A DNA stretch of 63,607 bases from Pseudomonas sp. BGI-2 (GCF_004310295.1 NZ_SISB01000037.1:1-63607), one strand, 5' to 3'; counted from the first letter of the stretch, positions 50,382-59,217 are shown. The notes: generated by a model not told the origin, from the sequence alone. Translations and numbers: made by a program.

Positions 50382-51308
50382 ATGTCTGGTCAATCACGCT
50401 TCATGCTGGTCGCCTCGCCACTGATGGAGCACAGCCCCGCCTTCGACAGGGCTGCGGCGCTGGCCAAGGCCGAAGACGCGGCGTTGCACATCGTGGCTTT
50501 CGATTATCTGGAAGGCCTGGCGACCGCCAGCCTGGTCAACGAAAAGGCCCTGGAGCAAATGCGCCTGGGCTACGTCGATCGGCACCGTCAGTGGCTCGAA
50601 GAACAAGCCCGGCCCTTGCGCAAGATCGGCGTGCACGTCACTACCGAGGTGGCGTGGGTCGAACGCCCGCTGGAAGAAATCCTGATTCACCTCAAAGAGC
50701 AGCCGATGGACGTGCTGATCAAGGCACTGGAGCACGAATCGCTGCTGTCGCGGCTGATGTTTACCCCGCTCGACGTGCATTTGCTGCGCGAATGCCCGGT
50801 GCCGCTGCATTTCGTCAGCCATGCCGTTCACGCCCTGCCACGCCGGATCGTCGCGGCGGTCGACCCCTTCCATCGCGATGATCACTACAAAACCTTCAAC
50901 GACCGGATCCTTCACGAAGCGGCGAAACTGGCCAGTGCCTGCAACGCCGAGCTGGATGTGGTCTATGCCTATGACCTTTCATCCATCAGCGCGGACGAGT
51001 TCGGCTTCGACAATGGTTCGGCGTTTTTCTCCTCGGGCAAAGCAAAAACCCTGTTCGACTACCAGGAAGACGCCTTCAACGAATTGGCCGAGCGCAACGG
51101 CATCGCGCCCGAGCAACGGCACATGATCATGGGCAATCCGGCCAAGGTGCTGACCCGTTATGCCGATGCCTATGACGTCGACGTGATTGTCATGGGCCGG
51201 GTCGGCCATCGCGGCTTGGGCCGGTTGATCGGCAGCACGGTCGAGCATCTGCTGTACAAAATGCCGTGCAGCGTGTGGGTGGTGTACACCGAGCGGTTGG
51301 ATGAGTGA
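50382..51308 (+). CDS. Universal stress protein with two Usp domains
   Basis: A 308-residue tandem Usp protein. The second domain has the ATP-binding block GNPAKVLTRYADAYDVDVIVMGRVGHRG with the late GSTVEHLLYKMPCSVWVV (about residues 250-302). The first domain lacks the G-x2-G-x9-G motif (it ends VLIKALEHESLL), so only one site seems able to bind nucleotide. The ATG at 50382 has a GGGAGG site. The role is probably tolerance of stress or low oxygen, as in UspE-type proteins. Confidence 0.85.
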   Translation: MSGQSRFMLVASPLMEHSPAFDRAAALAKAEDAALHIVAFDYLEGLATASLVNEKALEQMRLGYVDRHRQWLEEQARPLRKIGVHVTTEVAWVERPLEEILIHLKEQPMDVLIKALEHESLLSRLMFTPLDVHLLRECPVPLHFVSHAVHALPRRIVAAVDPFHRDDHYKTFNDRILHEAAKLASACNAELDVVYAYDLSSISADEFGFDNGSAFFSSGKAKTLFDYQEDAFNELAERNGIAPEQRHMIMGNPAKVLTRYADAYDVDVIVMGRVGHRGLGRLIGSTVEHLLYKMPCSVWVVYTERLDE

Positions 51309-51334
51309 GCCTGCTGAAAACACCACATTCCCCT

Positions 51335-51442
51335 TGTAGGAGCGAGCGGTGCGGCGATCCGACTTGCCCGCGAAGGCGCAGTGTCAGTCGACAAATATGT
51401 TGCCTGACACTCCGTCTTCGCGGGCAAGCCTCGCTCCTACAA
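51335..51442. repeat. REP inverted pair with variant arm and MITE insertion
   Basis: The left arm carries the GGTGCGGCGATCCGA variant also found at 5365; the right arm is the common CGCGGGCAAGCCTCGCTCC. The MITE-like element at 51444 is inserted at the outer end of the right arm, copying CGCTCCTACAAG. Confidence 0.8.
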
Positions 51443-51443
51443 G

Positions 51444-51669
51444 TAATGCTGTTCACTTAAGCGCGGGCACTCATTTGTAGCGAGGGGATTCATCGAAACG
51501 TCGCACCGCCCCGTTCGGCTGCGAAGCAGTCGTAAATCCACACAACTCGGTCTGTCTGAACGGGCGCAGGGGGCCGCTTCGCAGCCCAACGGGGCGGTGC
51601 GACGTTTCGCTGAATCCCCTCGCCACAGGTTCTCGCTCGACTGATGATTGTCTTAAGTGAACAGCATTA
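51444..51669. mobile_element. MITE-like element with 18-bp TIRs and 12-bp target duplication
   Basis: The 226-base element begins TAATGCTGTTCACTTAAG and ends CTTAAGTGAACAGCATTA, a perfect 18-base inverted repeat. It is flanked by CGCTCCTACAAG at 51432-51443 and 51670-51681, a perfect 12-base direct repeat. Its interior is itself palindromic, with arms GTCGCACCGCCCCGTT near 51501 and its complement near 51590. It codes for nothing and must have been moved by a transposase elsewhere; the 9-12-base duplication is of the size I associate with the IS4 group. Confidence 0.8.
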
Positions 51670-51699
51670 CGCTCCTACAAGGGGTTTTGTGATGTCTGG

Positions 51700-52512
51700 T
51701 CAACGTCGGGTGATCACCACTTCGAGGTATTCACTCGGCACCACCAACGATTTCTCTCCCGCCCTGTTCATCTTGTTGATCAGTCCGGTCAAATCGCTTT
51801 CCAAGGCCTGGCCACTTTCGGGAGGCAGCGCCGCGAAGGCCTTGTGGACCGGGCCGTACCAGGTGCGAAAAATGTCGATGAAGTGCGCCGCCGAGCGGTA
51901 GCGGAAGTTGAAGGTCCGCCGCGTCACCTGCACCAGGAAGCTGCGTTCATCGAACTGCGAGTGCAACCAGGCTTCGTTTCCCCAATTTGAGGGCGGTTGC
52001 GCGCCGGCCGGTGGCGGCATGTGCCGGCCCAGGGTCTTGAACATCTGGCCGACAAAGCCTTCAGGCGTCCAGTTGGCCAGGCCGATGCGGCCACCGGGGC
52101 GACAGACGCGCGCCAGTTCCGCGGCGGCTTTGGGCTGGTCCGGCGTAAACATCACACCGAAGGTCGAGAGCACGGCATCGAAGCTCGCGTCTTCGAACGG
52201 CAGTGCCTCGGCATCGGCGACCTGGAAGGTCACGTCCAGGCGTTCTGCCCGGGCCCGGTCTTCGCCGCGTTCCAGCAGCGCGGGGACGTAATCGGTGGAA
52301 GTGACGCTGCAGCCTCGGCGTGCGGCGGCCAGCGTCGCATTGCCGTTGCCGGCGGCCACGTCCAGCACACGCTCGTCGCAGAGCAAGTCACAGGCTTCGG
52401 CCAGTTGCTCGCCGACAATCTGCAGGGTGGTGCCGATCACGGCATAGTCGCCGCTGGCCCAGGAGGCCATCTGGCGGTTTTTCAAGGCAGTGAGATCAAT
52501 GGGTGTACTCAT
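51700..52512 (-). CDS. Class I SAM-dependent methyltransferase
   Basis: A 270-residue methyltransferase with SAM motif VLDVAAGNGNATLAAA (about residues 49-64), acidic post-II block VADAEALPFED, and the family block DAVLSTFGVMFTPDQPKAAAEL. It resembles UbiE-type enzymes that methylate small molecules. It starts at the AGCTGACTTAATG region; a DUF4242 gene lies just upstream on the same strand. The substrate is unknown. Confidence 0.85.
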   Translation of the reverse strand: MSTPIDLTALKNRQMASWASGDYAVIGTTLQIVGEQLAEACDLLCDERVLDVAAGNGNATLAAARRGCSVTSTDYVPALLERGEDRARAERLDVTFQVADAEALPFEDASFDAVLSTFGVMFTPDQPKAAAELARVCRPGGRIGLANWTPEGFVGQMFKTLGRHMPPPAGAQPPSNWGNEAWLHSQFDERSFLVQVTRRTFNFRYRSAAHFIDIFRTWYGPVHKAFAALPPESGQALESDLTGLINKMNRAGEKSLVVPSEYLEVVITRR

Positions 52513-52548
52513 TAAGTCAGCTCCGTAAGGTTGGAACGCTGCCCCGGC

Positions 52549-52818
52549 TTATTCCGCCGTGGTCGGATCGATGATGTTCATGACTTGAGAAATGCGGTTG
52601 GCCGGGAAACCGCTCTGCCGGGCGTGCTCCTGAATCAGCGCTTCGCTGGGCGAGATGTACACGCAGTACAACTTCTCGCCCGTGACATAACTCTGAAGCC
52701 ACTGCACCTGCGGCAACTCGCGCAAAGCCCGGCAGGACTTTTGCGAAGCGGCTTTCAAATCCCTTTCTGACAGTGTTCCAGCACCTGGAATCTCGCGTTC
52801 GATAACGATTTTCGGCAT
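52549..52818 (-). CDS. DUF4242 domain-containing protein
   Basis: An 89-residue DUF4242 protein, ferredoxin-like, with IVIEREIPGAGTLSERDLKAAS at the start and ISQVMNIIDPTTAE at the end. The family is related to nickel-responsive NikR-like folds by annotation, but the function is unknown. It is 36 bases upstream of the methyltransferase gene in the same direction, suggesting a two-gene unit divergent from the cupin gene at 52999. Confidence 0.8.
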   Translation of the reverse strand: MPKIVIEREIPGAGTLSERDLKAASQKSCRALRELPQVQWLQSYVTGEKLYCVYISPSEALIQEHARQSGFPANRISQVMNIIDPTTAE

Positions 52819-52998
52819 GGCAACCTCTCATTCTTGTTATTGATGACAGGGTCGGCAGTGGCCCTGTAGGCAAACTATCGCCCTGCCGCACGCCGGCGTC
52901 CTGCCCGATCGTCGGCCAACACTGCCCGATCGTCCGGAGAACTCACGTTTGGCGCAGACGCGCTCACAATCAGAAAGCCCTCCGCACGGGAAACCACC

Positions 52999-53553
52999 AT
53001 GGACGCCCTGTCCCAAACCCTGCGCGTCGTCCGCCTGGTCGGTGCGATTTTCATCAATGCCAGGTTCACTGCGCCCTGGTACTACCAGTCGCCCAACTCC
53101 GACACCGCGGCACCGTTTCTGGAGCCCGGCGCAGAGCGGGTGGTGATCTTTCACTTGATCACCGAAGGCGAGTGCTATGTCGAGATAGGTAACGATCCGC
53201 CGCTGCGGCTGACGGCCGGCGATGTGGTGGTGTTCCCTCAGGGCGACGCCCATCGCATGAGCTCTCAACCCGGATTAACACCGGTCACCGGCAAGCGCCT
53301 GGACGTGGTGCTGGCACGCCGTCCCCGGCAACTGAGCTACGGCGGGGGCGGTGGCGGTGCGGTGACGCGTCTGGTGTGCGGTTATCTGGCGTGCGACACA
53401 CGATTGACGGGCATGTTGCTGACGGGGTTGCCGGCCGTGGTCCGGGTCAATGTGCGCGGCTCAAATGCCGGTATCTGGCTGGAATCTTCGGTTCGGCAGC
53501 GTGGCGGCGCAATCAGGAGAAAAAACCAATGGCCCACGGCGCGCAGCCAGTGA
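52999..53553 (+). pseudogene. AraC family regulator reduced to cupin domain
   Basis: A 184-codon frame whose first 165 residues match the N-terminal cupin_6 domain of the AraC family (ERVVIFHLITEGECYVEI, DVVVFPQGDAHRM, and the SYGGGG and TRLVCGYLACDT blocks). After GSNAGIWLESSVR the sequence becomes unrelated and stops, so the linker and helix-turn-helix are gone. The convergent dipZ-like gene ends 18 bases away, so the 3' half was deleted. It would not bind DNA. It is divergent from the DUF4242 and methyltransferase genes, its probable former targets. Confidence 0.7.
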
Positions 53554-53570
53554 GCCATTGATTTCGCGGG

Positions 53571-54779
53571 TTACGCCGCAGGTGCCTTGGCCTCTTCCAG
53601 CAGTTGCTGAATCATTTTCTCCTGGGGTTCGTAGGCGCCTTCACCGAAGTGGGTGTAACGCACCTGGCCCTTGGCGTCGATCAGGTAGTGAGCGGGCCAG
53701 TACTGGTTGTCGAAGGCGCGCCAGATCGCGTAGTTGTTGTCGATGGCCACCGGGTAGGTAATGCCGAGCTCTTTGACCTGATCCTTGACGTTGTCGATGA
53801 TGCGCTCGTAACCGTATTCAGGGGTGTGGACGCCGACGACCACCAGGCCATCCTTCTCGTATTTCTTCGCCCAGTCCTTCACGTACGGCAAGGTGTGCTG
53901 GCAGTTGATGCAGTCGTAGGTCCAGAAGTCCACCAGCACCACTTTGCCTTTGAGCGAGTCATTGCTCAGCGCTGGCGAGTTCAGCCATTGCACGGCACCG
54001 GACAGCGACGGCATGGCGCCTTGGGCGTTGTCCATGGAGTCGGCCTTGACCTTGCTGACGAAGTAGTCGACGACTTTCGGTACGCTTTCCAACACACCTT
54101 TCTCAAGGGTGCTGACGCCTTCGGACGAAGTGCCGGCGAGCAATGTCCTGTCGGCACCGGTGGAAATCACCGCCACGGTAGCCAGCACGGCAACACCGGC
54201 ACCACGACGCAGCCAACCGGTGACCGGGATCGACGCTTTCAAGCGATTGACCAGGCCGCGACCGGTGAAGATCAAGGTGCCCAGGGACAACGCGCTGCCC
54301 AAGCCGTACGCCAGCAGCAACAGGCTGGTCTGGGCGTTGGCGCCTTGCAGCATGGCACCGGTGAGAATCACCCCGAGAATCGGCCCGGCACACGGCGCCC
54401 AGAGCAGACCCGTGGCCACGCCGATCATGACCGAACCCAGCGGGCCGGACATTTTGCGAGTGTCGGGGTCGAGGCGATTGCCCAGCGCCACGAACGGCCG
54501 GGCCATCCAGTCTCCGACCCGGGCGGAAATCAGCGACAGGGCGAACAGCGCCATCACGATGAGGGCGACATGGCGACCGGTGTTGTTGGCTTGCACCACC
54601 CATTCGCTGCTGACCACCGCCAGGCTGGAGATCAGGGCGAAGGTCAGGACCATGCCCCCAAGGGTGAGCAGGATGGATGAACGCGTGCGTTTGACCCCGG
54701 CGAACAGGAACGGCACGACCGGGAGGATGCAAGGGCTGAGGACGGTCAATATGCCGCCCAGGAAAGCGATGAGAAACAT
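53571..54779 (-). CDS. dipZ: DipZ-type CcdA-thioredoxin fusion protein
   Basis: A 402-residue membrane protein. Residues 1-235 form a CcdA-type domain with about six helices and paired cysteines in GGILTVLSPCILP and GLLWAPCAGPILG. Residues about 260-402 form a periplasmic thioredoxin-like domain with CxxC in YDCINCQHTLP and a WPAHYLIDAKGQVRY block. It should carry reducing power from the cytoplasm to periplasmic proteins, as in cytochrome c biogenesis and DsbD-like systems. The ATG at 54779 has an AAGGTGA site. Confidence 0.87.
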   Translation of the reverse strand: MFLIAFLGGILTVLSPCILPVVPFLFAGVKRTRSSILLTLGGMVLTFALISSLAVVSSEWVVQANNTGRHVALIVMALFALSLISARVGDWMARPFVALGNRLDPDTRKMSGPLGSVMIGVATGLLWAPCAGPILGVILTGAMLQGANAQTSLLLLAYGLGSALSLGTLIFTGRGLVNRLKASIPVTGWLRRGAGVAVLATVAVISTGADRTLLAGTSSEGVSTLEKGVLESVPKVVDYFVSKVKADSMDNAQGAMPSLSGAVQWLNSPALSNDSLKGKVVLVDFWTYDCINCQHTLPYVKDWAKKYEKDGLVVVGVHTPEYGYERIIDNVKDQVKELGITYPVAIDNNYAIWRAFDNQYWPAHYLIDAKGQVRYTHFGEGAYEPQEKMIQQLLEEAKAPAA

Positions 54780-54824
54780 GGTAATCACCTTGAAAATAGA
54801 GAGGGGCGACACACCACCGATCCC

Positions 54825-54914
54825 TGTGGGAGCGGGCTTGCTCGCGAAGAGGCCAGTACATTCAAAATTAATGTCGACTGACACTCCGCTTTCGCGAGCA
54901 AGCCCGCTCCCACA
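54825..54914. repeat. REP inverted pair
   Basis: GGGAGCGGGCTTGCTCGCG and its complement separate the dipZ-like gene from the small exported-protein gene. Confidence 0.88.
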
Positions 54915-54950
54915 GTGGATCGGTGGTGTTCACGAAACAGTGTCCGGGTT

Positions 54951-55163
54951 TCAGGCCGTCTGGTTTTCCAGCTGCTGGCCCTGCGGCGTACGGCTTGCAC
55001 CGTCCTGTGCCAGGAAGGCATGACCGCCCTGCTCCGCCACGGGCGTCAGCTGGAAGCAGGTTGCGCTGCCACAGCTTTTCTGTTCAACAGCGGCATTGGC
55101 ATGGGCAGCCGCGCCGGCTACGGAGAAAGCAACAGCGGTCAAGAAGCGGGTGACGTTGTTCAT
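54951..55163 (-). CDS. Small exported hypothetical protein
   Basis: A 70-residue protein with a signal peptide (about residues 1-22, ending AHA or ANA) and a short mature part with two Cys (KSCGSATC) and many Gln. Its small size and export suggest a periplasmic role beside the DipZ-like redox protein and the DUF2790 protein. An AGGAAG site precedes the ATG. Family not recognised. Confidence 0.55.
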   Translation of the reverse strand: MNNVTRFLTAVAFSVAGAAAHANAAVEQKSCGSATCFQLTPVAEQGGHAFLAQDGASRTPQGQQLENQTA

Positions 55164-55211
55164 GGTGTTCTTCCTGTTTCAAAGGGGGTTGGCAATCGGT
55201 CAGCGAAGGAC

Positions 55212-55478
55212 TCAGTTGTCCGCGTTGCAGCCGTCAGCAAATTTGCGGTAATCCAGCACCTGGGTGTTGTGCTGGGAATCCAGGTAGGTCAGCTGGGTAT
55301 TCACAATCCCGCAGGAAGGCGCGGCGTCCTCTTTCAACGACACCACTTTCTTGATGTCCAGGTGGGTGCCGTAGGTGAAGGTTTTGGCGCTGACATCGGT
55401 AGCTTCGGCGCGGGCCGACAAGGTGCAGATGTTCAGGGCGGCAAACAGGCAAGCGGCGTAGACGGCTTTGGTGTTCAT
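55212..55478 (-). CDS. Exported DUF2790 protein
   Basis: An 88-residue exported protein, signal peptide about residues 1-24, with the DUF2790 core (YGTHLDIKKVVSLKED, CGIVNTQLTYLDSQHN and DYRKFADGC). The two cysteines may form a disulfide. DUF2790 proteins are common in Pseudomonas, some linked to metal or envelope stress, but none is well understood. It reads away from the two-component system at 55785, which could control it. Confidence 0.8.
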   Translation of the reverse strand: MNTKAVYAACLFAALNICTLSARAEATDVSAKTFTYGTHLDIKKVVSLKEDAAPSCGIVNTQLTYLDSQHNTQVLDYRKFADGCNADN

Positions 55479-55784
55479 GGTGGATTCCTCAAGGCTTCAA
55501 TGGGTAGGTCGTTCAACTGAGCCGAGGCGTTCTGGTTTGCCTCGATGAAACCTATTAGAAGCTCGCGAGGTATCTCGTCTGTGTCGAAAACAGCCGCGTG
55601 TAAATCGGTACGTATCAACGTCGGCCCCTGATACAGAGCGATACAAAACCCCTGGAAAACCGCATTTTTACGTTTACGTGTATCCGCCGCTACGCCAGAT
55701 ACACTGCAATACAAAGGGGAGCGGGTGAGCGGGCCAAGGCTCGATAGACTGCGCAACATCCCCCATTGATAGAGGCTTGGCCCC

Positions 55785-56523
55785 ATGGAACACGTCGATC
55801 ACATTCTCATCGTGGACGATGACCGCGAGATCCGGGAACTGGTAGGCAACTACCTCAAGAAGAACGGCCTGCGCACCACGGTCGTCGCCGACGGGCGTCA
55901 GATGCGCACCTTCCTTGAGTCCACGCCGGTGGACCTGATCGTACTCGACATCATGATGCCGGGCGACGACGGGCTGATGCTCTGCCGCGAGTTGCGCGCC
56001 GGCAAACACAAGGCCACGCCGGTGCTGATGCTCACCGCCCGCAACGACGAAACCGACCGCATCATCGGCCTGGAAATGGGCGCCGACGATTACCTGGTCA
56101 AGCCGTTCGTCGCCCGTGAACTGCTCGCCCGAATCAACGCCGTACTGCGCCGCACGCGGATGCTGCCGCCGAACCTGGTGGTCACCGAAAGCGGTCGCCT
56201 TGGCGTTCGGGCGCTGGCGCCTGGACACCTCAGCCCGTCACCTGCTGGATGAAGACGGCACCATGGTCGCGCTCAGCGGCGCGGAATATCGCTTGCTGCG
56301 GGTGTTCCTCGATCACCCGCAGCGGGTGCTCAATCGTGACCAGCTGCTCAATCTGACCCAGGGCCGCGACGCCGATCTGTTTGACCGCTCCATCGACTTG
56401 CTGGTGAGCCGCTTGCGCCAGCGCTTGCTGGACGATGCCCGCGAACCCGCCTACATCAAAACCGTGCGCAGTGAGGGCTATGTGTTTTCCCTGCCAGTGG
56501 AAGTGCTCGGTGCGCCGTCATGA
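55785..56523 (+). pseudogene. Frameshifted OmpR family response regulator
   Basis: The first frame gives a full receiver domain (phospho-Asp in VLDIMMPGDDG, about residue 56; T and K in TARND and VKPF) and runs to residue 135. The DNA-binding domain continues in another frame from AFGRWRLDTSARHLL to GYVFSLPVEV and ends at 56523, overlapping the kinase start. An extra C in CGCCTT near 56198 explains the break; removing it gives an ordinary 245-residue regulator. A receiver-only product would lose the output domain. Confidence 0.75.
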
Positions 56524-57815
56524 ACCTGTCGCTTCGTTGGCCACGCACCCTCGCCTCACGGTTGTCGCTGATCTTCCTGATCTGCCTGATCCTGGCCCAG
56601 GCGTTGTCCTTCGGCGCGCAGTATTACGAGCGTTATGAAAGCGCGAAAAACACCATGCTCGGCAATCTGGAAACCGACGTCTCGACGTCCATTGCGATCC
56701 TCGACCGCTTGCCAGCCGAAGAACGCATGAGCTGGCTGCAACAACTGAACCGCCGCAACTACCGTTATTTGCTGGACGAAGGCTCACCGGGCGTGGCCAT
56801 GAGCGATACGCCCATCGCGATGACATCGATCAAAGACGCCATCGGCAAGGATTACCCGATGACCGTGACGGACATTCCCGGCGCGCAGAAACACTTTCAG
56901 GTCCACCTGAAACTCGCGGACGGCAGCCCGGTGACCATCGACGTGAGGCCAGCGATGATACCGTTGTCGCCGTGGTTACCCATCGTCTTGCTGGGCCAGT
57001 TGGCGCTGATGATCGCTTGCACCTGGCTGGCCGTCAGAATCGCTATCAGCCCCCTCACCCGCCTCGCCGAGGCGGTGGACAACCTTGATCCCAACGCCCA
57101 CGCGGTGCACCTGGACGAAAAAGGCCCGACCGAAGTCGCTCATGCCGCCATCGCCTTCAATTCGATGCAGGCGCGCATCGCCGCATACCTGAAGGAGCGC
57201 ATGCAACTGCTGGCAGCGATTTCCCACGACCTGCAAACCCCGATCACCCGCATGAAACTGCGCGCCGAATTCATGGACGACTCCAGCGAGAAAGACAAAC
57301 TGTGGAACGACCTCGGCGAGATGGAGCATCTGGTGCGCGAAGGCGTGGCCTATGCCCGCAGCGTTCACGGCGCCACCGAAGAAAGTCGCCGCACCGACCT
57401 GGATTCGTTCCTCGACAGCCTGGTGTTTGACTATCAGGACGTGGGCAAGGAGGTGCAGCTCAGTGGCAAATGTGGCGCGGTGATCGACACCCGCCCGCAT
57501 GCGTTGCGGCGGGTACTGGTGAACCTGACGGATAACGCACTGAAATTCGCCGGGGCCGCGGAATTGAAGGTGGAAGCGAAAAACGGCAGCCTGTCGGTGA
57601 AGGTCATGGATCGCGGACCGGGCATTGCCGAAGACGAACTGGCCCACGTGATGGAACCGTTTTATCGGGTAGAGAATTCGCGCAACCGCAGCACCGGCGG
57701 CACCGGCCTGGGGCTGGCGATTGCGCAGCAATTGGCGTTGGCGCTCGGGGGATCGTTGACGTTGAGCAATCGTGAGGGCGGCGGGCTCTGCGCGGAGCTG
57801 AAGTTACCGATTTGA
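56520..57815 (+). CDS. Sensor histidine kinase
   Basis: A 431-residue HK: an N-terminal helix (about residues 13-35), a periplasmic part to about 150, a second helix (about 152-172), HAMP (about 175-225), the H-box SHDLQTPITRMKLR (His about 236), and the ATPase core with NLTDNALKF, DRGPGI and GGTGLGLAI. It resembles EnvZ-type kinases. Start and regulator stop overlap (ATGA), so they are coupled, yet the regulator is frameshifted. The kinase itself looks intact. The signal is unknown. Confidence 0.88.
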   Translation: MNLSLRWPRTLASRLSLIFLICLILAQALSFGAQYYERYESAKNTMLGNLETDVSTSIAILDRLPAEERMSWLQQLNRRNYRYLLDEGSPGVAMSDTPIAMTSIKDAIGKDYPMTVTDIPGAQKHFQVHLKLADGSPVTIDVRPAMIPLSPWLPIVLLGQLALMIACTWLAVRIAISPLTRLAEAVDNLDPNAHAVHLDEKGPTEVAHAAIAFNSMQARIAAYLKERMQLLAAISHDLQTPITRMKLRAEFMDDSSEKDKLWNDLGEMEHLVREGVAYARSVHGATEESRRTDLDSFLDSLVFDYQDVGKEVQLSGKCGAVIDTRPHALRRVLVNLTDNALKFAGAAELKVEAKNGSLSVKVMDRGPGIAEDELAHVMEPFYRVENSRNRSTGGTGLGLAIAQQLALALGGSLTLSNREGGGLCAELKLPI

Positions 57816-57819
57816 CCCG

Positions 57820-57909
57820 TGTAGGAGCGAGGCTTGCCCGCGAAGAACGATGACGCGATTCTCAATTAAAACCGCGTAACGGCCTTCGCGGGCAAGCCTC
57901 GCTCCTACA
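57820..57909. repeat. REP inverted pair
   Basis: GGAGCGAGGCTTGCCCGCG and its complement follow the kinase gene. Confidence 0.88.
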
Positions 57910-57998
57910 AACGACCCGAAGGCAATGGAAAGCCTATATATTGTCGGACACAGTCGCGCGCACCCGATAGCCACCGACACATATATGGATATTGGCAA

Positions 57999-58631
57999 AT
58001 GGATGACAACCGACGGCCCATCAAGACGCGCTCTGCGGGCTGGGCGAAACACATCACCGACCTCCTGGTGAAAAGAGACATTTCCCCCAATCAGATCTCC
58101 GTCGCCAGCATCGCTTTCGCGCTCGCCGGGGCGGTGGCGCTGATGATCGATAACGGTCTTGTCGGCTCGCTCCTCTGCGCGTTCGGCATTCAATTGCGCC
58201 TGCTGTGCAATCTCTTCGACGGAATGGTGGCGATCGAGGGCGGCAAGAAATCCGACATCGGCAGCCTTTACAACGAATTCCCCGACCGTATTGCCGACAG
58301 CCTGCTGATCGTCGCGCTGGGGTACGCCATCGGCTACGCCGATCTCGGCTGGTTCGCTGCGTTGGCCGCGGCACTCACGGCGTATGTCAGGGTGTTCGGC
58401 GGCTCGATTGGTCTGAAGCAGAGCTTCATGGGCCCCATGGCCAAGCAACATCGAATGGCCGTGATGACCGCAGGCCTTGTGTTGAATGCGCTTGAAGCGA
58501 CCGTTTATGGCACTCACTACGTGCTGTTGATCGCGCTGGTCATCATCGCGGCAGGATCCGCCGCGACCTGCGTCACGCGAACCCTGGCCATCTCGCGTCA
58601 GCTGAAGGGGAATCACCATGTGGATCAGTAA
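57999..58631 (+). CDS. CDP-alcohol phosphatidyltransferase, YnbA-like
   Basis: A 210-residue membrane protein with about six helices and a variant of the CDP-alcohol signature: NLFDGMVAIEGGKKSDIGSL then EFPDRIAD (about residues 70-101). The arginine of the usual DG-x-x-AR is replaced (AIEGGKK), but the acidic residues remain. It should transfer a phosphatidyl group from CDP-diacylglycerol to an unknown alcohol. Its stop overlaps the start of the PlsC gene by 14 bases. The three-gene set resembles E. coli ynbA-ynbB-ynbC. Confidence 0.8.
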   Translation: MDDNRRPIKTRSAGWAKHITDLLVKRDISPNQISVASIAFALAGAVALMIDNGLVGSLLCAFGIQLRLLCNLFDGMVAIEGGKKSDIGSLYNEFPDRIADSLLIVALGYAIGYADLGWFAALAAALTAYVRVFGGSIGLKQSFMGPMAKQHRMAVMTAGLVLNALEATVYGTHYVLLIALVIIAAGSAATCVTRTLAISRQLKGNHHVDQ

Positions 58632-59217
58632 CGCGCTGATTTCTGTTCTTCGATTCCTCATCGGCGTCACGGCCCGATGGGAAAGCCCGCCGGACCTGAC
58701 ACGCCAGCGCATCTATTTCGCCAATCACTCCAGCCATATGGACACCCTGGCAATCATCGCCGCCCTGCCACCGGAAGCCCGGGTGAACGTGAAACCGGTC
58801 GCGGCCGCTGACTACTGGGGAAAGAACAAATTTCTGTCGTACATCTCGCAGAAAGGCCTGAATGCCGTGCTGATCGACCGTACCCCGGCGCCCGGCGTCA
58901 ACGTGCTGGAGCCGATTTTCGATGTGGTGCGCGCCGGCCATTCGATCATCATCTTTCCGGAAGGCACGCGCGGCACCGAGGCGTTGCCCGGCCCTTTCAA
59001 ATCGGGCCTGTACCGCTTGGCCGAGACATTCCCCGAGGTGGATCTGGTGCCTATCTACCTGGAAAACCTGCATCGCTCCATGCCAAAAGGCAAACACGTT
59101 CCGCTGCCCATCATCTGCACGATCCGTATCGGCGACCCGCTGCAACGGATCATCGGCGAGGAAAAACAGGTGTTTCTGGATCGGGCGCGTGATGCGATTG
59201 TGAGGTTGTCGGAATGA
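58618..59217 (+). CDS. 1-acylglycerol-3-phosphate acyltransferase, PlsC-like
   Basis: A 199-residue acyltransferase with the catalytic NHSSHMD (H-x4-D, about residues 36-42) and the acyl-acceptor motif FPEGTRG (about 113-119). PlsC makes phosphatidic acid in the inner membrane. A helix spans about residues 4-20. Start and stop overlap with the neighbours, so it is part of a coupled phospholipid operon. It likely supplies phosphatidate to the CdsA-like enzyme. Confidence 0.85.
   Translation: MWISNALISVLRFLIGVTARWESPPDLTRQRIYFANHSSHMDTLAIIAALPPEARVNVKPVAAADYWGKNKFLSYISQKGLNAVLIDRTPAPGVNVLEPIFDVVRAGHSIIIFPEGTRGTEALPGPFKSGLYRLAETFPEVDLVPIYLENLHRSMPKGKHVPLPIICTIRIGDPLQRIIGEEKQVFLDRARDAIVRLSE

Noticed and set aside
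51691..51702. ATGTCTGGTCAA repeated from the start of the Usp gene (50382)
   Set aside because: The second copy opens a frame that runs antisense into the methyltransferase gene; the match is short and probably chance.
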